Source: Chloroflexota bacterium (lineage in GTDB: Bacteria; Chloroflexota; Anaerolineae; Promineifilales; Promineifilaceae). From it: a stretch of DNA of 6,391 nt. Positions within the stretch are counted from its first letter, which is position 1. The number at the start of each line of letters is the position of its first letter. The notes under the pieces were generated by a model. It worked only from the letters and a program-made list of their open reading frames with translations. It did not search any database and was not told the origin of the DNA. The translations under genes and the position numbers were made by a program. The stretch is taken from positions 1 through 6,391 of the forward strand of contig CAUJGI010000711.1 of assembly GCA_963169155.1 (NCBI GenBank), in the 5' to 3' direction. This document shows, piece by piece, positions 4,770 to 6,391 of the stretch.

Positions 4770-5909
4770 TTACAGGCTGCCTGATACCAGCGCCAGCAGT
4801 ACCCCGCCAGCTATCACGCTGGCGAGCTGTCCGGCCGTGTTCGCTCCCATGGCGTGCATCAATAGATAATTGTCGAGATCTTCATCCTGCGCCATTTTGG
4901 CCACCAGACGACCGGCCATGGGAAAAGCGCTGATACCCGCTGCCCCCAACAAGGGATTGATCGTTCCTCGGCTCAGCACCGTCATCACCTTGCCCAGCAA
5001 CAATCCAGCCACCGTATCCAGCGCAAAAGCGACCAACCCCAGCACCAGAATACTCAAGGTATCCCACACCAGGAACGTGCTGGCGCTCATTGTGGAGCCA
5101 ATGGTTACCCCCAGGAAAAGCGTGGCCACATTCGCAATTTCATTCTGCGCCGACTTGCTCAACCCGTCCACCACCCCGCTTTCGCGCATTAAATTGCCCA
5201 ACATCAGCATACTGATGAGCGGCAGTGCGGGGGGCATCAACAAACCAACAACCAGCGTGATCACCACGGGAAACAGAATTCGCGCCCGCCGGGAAACAGG
5301 CCGGGGGGCATAAACCATGCGAATACGCCGCTCTTTTTTAGTCGTCATCAGGCGCATCAGCGGCGGCTGGATGATAGGAACCAGGCTCATGTAAGAGTAA
5401 GCGGCTACGGCGATGGGTGCCAGCAGCCGGGGCGCCAGCTGACTGGACACAAAGATAGATGTAGGGCCATCAATCGCGCCAATCACGCCGATGGACGCCG
5501 CTTCGTTGAGCGGGAATCCCAGCAAGGTTGCCAGGATCAGAGTGCCAAAAATACCAATCTGCCCGGCCGCGCCCAACAGCACCATTCTTGGCTGGGCCAT
5601 CAAAGGGCTGAAGTCAATCATTGCCCCCACGCCGATAAAAATGAGCAGCGGAAACAGTTCCGTGCTGATGCCCACGGCATACAGCAGGCTGAACAAACCT
5701 TCGCCCTCTGTCATACCCGATTGGGGGATATTGGCTAACAGGCAGCCAAAACCAATCGGCAGCAGCAAGATGGGCTCATATTTTTTGATGATGGCCAGGG
5801 CGATTAAAACGCCGCCCACCAGGATCATCAGGACATTGCCCAGCGTAAGAGTGGTAATGCCTTTTAATAGTTCAGGAAGAAATTGTACAAAATCCATGGT
5901 TAGTTCCAC
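4770..5909 (-). CDS. oadB: Na+-translocating decarboxylase beta subunit (OadB/GcdB/MmdB family)
   Basis: An integral membrane protein of 379 residues (GTG start at 5909) or 375 (ATG at 5897); neither start has a strong ribosome-binding site. The length fits the shorter GcdB/MmdB-like members rather than the roughly 430-residue Klebsiella OadB. Hydrophobic segments run through most of the chain. Residues known to matter for Na+ and proton movement are present in order: GAIDGPT with Asp147 (Klebsiella Asp203), YSYMSLVPIIQPP with Tyr173 (Tyr229), and NPLLGAAGISAFPMAGR with Asn318, Gly322, Ser327 and Arg334 (Asn373, Gly377, Ser382, Arg389). The subunit removes CO2 from carboxybiotin and pumps Na+ out. 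It lies 84 bp after the biotin-carrier gene on the same strand, its natural partner. The substrate (oxaloacetate, methylmalonyl-CoA, glutaconyl-CoA) depends on the carboxyltransferase subunit, which is not in the window, so the symbol denotes the family only. Confidence 0.93.
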   Translation of the reverse strand: MELTMDFVQFLPELLKGITTLTLGNVLMILVGGVLIALAIIKKYEPILLLPIGFGCLLANIPQSGMTEGEGLFSLLYAVGISTELFPLLIFIGVGAMIDFSPLMAQPRMVLLGAAGQIGIFGTLILATLLGFPLNEAASIGVIGAIDGPTSIFVSSQLAPRLLAPIAVAAYSYMSLVPIIQPPLMRLMTTKKERRIRMVYAPRPVSRRARILFPVVITLVVGLLMPPALPLISMLMLGNLMRESGVVDGLSKSAQNEIANVATLFLGVTIGSTMSASTFLVWDTLSILVLGLVAFALDTVAGLLLGKVMTVLSRGTINPLLGAAGISAFPMAGRLVAKMAQDEDLDNYLLMHAMGANTAGQLASVIAGGVLLALVSGSL

Positions 5910-5940
5910 TACACAGGCCGATTCCGGTAACTTATGAGTC

Positions 5941-5973
5941 AGATTGGGCCAATCTTCGAGATTGGCCCAATCT
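5941..5973. repeat. Perfect 15-bp inverted repeat with self-palindromic arms
   Basis: AGATTGGGCCAATCT (5941-5955), loop TCG, then AGATTGGCCCAATCT (5959-5973). The two arms are exact reverse complements. Each arm is also a palindrome around its centre base (AGATTGG-N-CCAATCT), so the element is at once a tandem direct repeat (18-bp period, one mismatch) and an inverted repeat. It lies between the biotin-carrier stop and the beta-subunit start, in their presumed common transcript. No T-run follows on the - strand, so a processing, stability or protein-binding site is more likely than a terminator. It looks like a family of dispersed repeats, but only this copy is visible. Confidence 0.8.
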
Positions 5974-5993
5974 CAGCAAATTTTAGATGGGTG

Positions 5994-6391
5994 CTAATCG
6001 GCAAATTCAATCATGATGTCGCTGTGTTTTACATGCTGTCCAACAGCAATAGCGACGTTGGCAATGACGCCAGCGTGGGCGGCGTAGATGGTGTTGTGCA
6101 TCTTCATGGCCTCCAACACGCACAAGGGCTGCCGGGCGGTCACTGACTGTCCGGCCTGGACCAGGACTTCGGTGATCATGCCGGGGATGGGGGCGCGGAC
6201 CACTTTGCTGCGTTCACCGGATGGAGCAGTGGGCGCACCGGACAGCGGCTGCGACAGCGCCGAACTATGGCGCGGCGGCGCTGGGGCTGTGCCGTTTTGC
6301 TGCGCCAAGGCAGTGGGTCTGCCATTCTCCAGCTCCGGCCAGACCTCAAATTGTTCGCCGTTGATGGTGGCAATGATGGGTCGGCTAGATA
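5994..6391 (-). CDS. Biotin carboxyl carrier subunit/domain (5' end outside window)
   Basis: The frame is open from the TAG at 5994-5996 to the right edge, so the start lies outside. The TTG at 6308 is not needed as a start, because coding-like sequence (RPIIATINGEQFEVWPE) continues upstream in the same frame. Visible order: an INGEQFEV strand as in BCCP-type subunits, a Pro/Ala/Ser-rich flexible linker (about 30 residues, TAPAPPRHSS onward), then a biotinyl domain with APIPGMI and EAMKM. The biotinylated lysine (codon 6102-6104) is 35 residues from the C-terminus, the classic spacing. It swings carboxybiotin from a carboxyltransferase to the membrane beta subunit encoded next. It could be a separate gamma/delta-type carrier or the end of a fused alpha or acyl-CoA carboxylase subunit; the window cannot tell. 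A biotin-protein ligase is required but not seen. Confidence 0.9.
   Translation of the reverse strand, partial: SSRPIIATINGEQFEVWPELENGRPTALAQQNGTAPAPPRHSSALSQPLSGAPTAPSGERSKVVRAPIPGMITEVLVQAGQSVTARQPLCVLEAMKMHNTIYAAHAGVIANVAIAVGQHVKHSDIMIEFAD

Noticed and set aside
4870..5313. ORFs on the + strand opposite the beta-subunit gene (also 5491-5937)
   Set aside because: The - strand frame encodes a complete conserved membrane subunit; the opposite frames have no family features.
6176..6373. 65-codon - strand ORF overlapping the biotin-carrier gene
   Set aside because: It is an alternative frame of the Pro/Ala-rich linker region; the biotin-carrier frame continues through it to the window edge.
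1..6391. CRISPR array, tRNA, rRNA, transposase, integrase or phage genes
   Set aside because: No regularly spaced repeats, no RNA-gene-like segments and no such protein families were found in any frame.

Overview
The window looks like bacterial chromosome of moderate GC content with three transcription units. The short palindromic intergenic repeats, the recurring octamer ACGGCCGT and the gene content would fit a member of the Chloroflexota (Anaerolineae-like). That assignment is an impression from sequence style. No marker gene is present to prove it.

Region 1 (about 1-3040, + strand) is the end of what looks like a specialised-metabolite operon. It holds two adjacent, divergent paralogues of flavin-dependent halogenases. 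The first is cut by the left window edge and the second is complete. A 79-residue acyl/peptidyl carrier protein with a DSLG phosphopantetheine site follows. Both halogenases carry the two halogenase signatures, WxWxIP and FxxPxxSxG, plus a lysine placed like the catalytic Lys79 of PrnA. Together the three genes suggest halogenation of a substrate tethered to the carrier protein, as in PltA/PltL-type systems. The rest of the pathway (loading ligase, synthases) would lie left of the window. A 49-bp double-hairpin palindromic repeat sits between the second halogenase and the carrier gene, and a strong hairpin lies about 120 bp after the carrier gene.

Region 2 (about 3255-4696, + strand) is a self-contained regulatory operon. 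A textbook MerR-type promoter (TTGACT, 19-bp spacer with a dyad, TATACT) drives a MerR/BmrR-like regulator with a C-terminal GyrI-like ligand-binding domain. Two bases later comes a free-standing GyrI-like protein. The regulator has no ATG, GTG or TTG at the expected N-terminus: its family-typical start falls on ATA or ATT.

Region 3 (about 4770-6391, - strand) is convergent with region 2. It encodes the biotin-carrier end of a longer protein (cut by the right edge), followed by the membrane beta subunit of a sodium-translocating decarboxylase (OadB/GcdB/MmdB family). These work together: carboxyl-biotin on the carrier is decarboxylated by the beta subunit, which couples this to Na+ export. 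A perfect 15-bp inverted repeat, whose arms are themselves palindromic, lies between the two genes.

No tRNA, rRNA, CRISPR array, transposase or integrase was seen.
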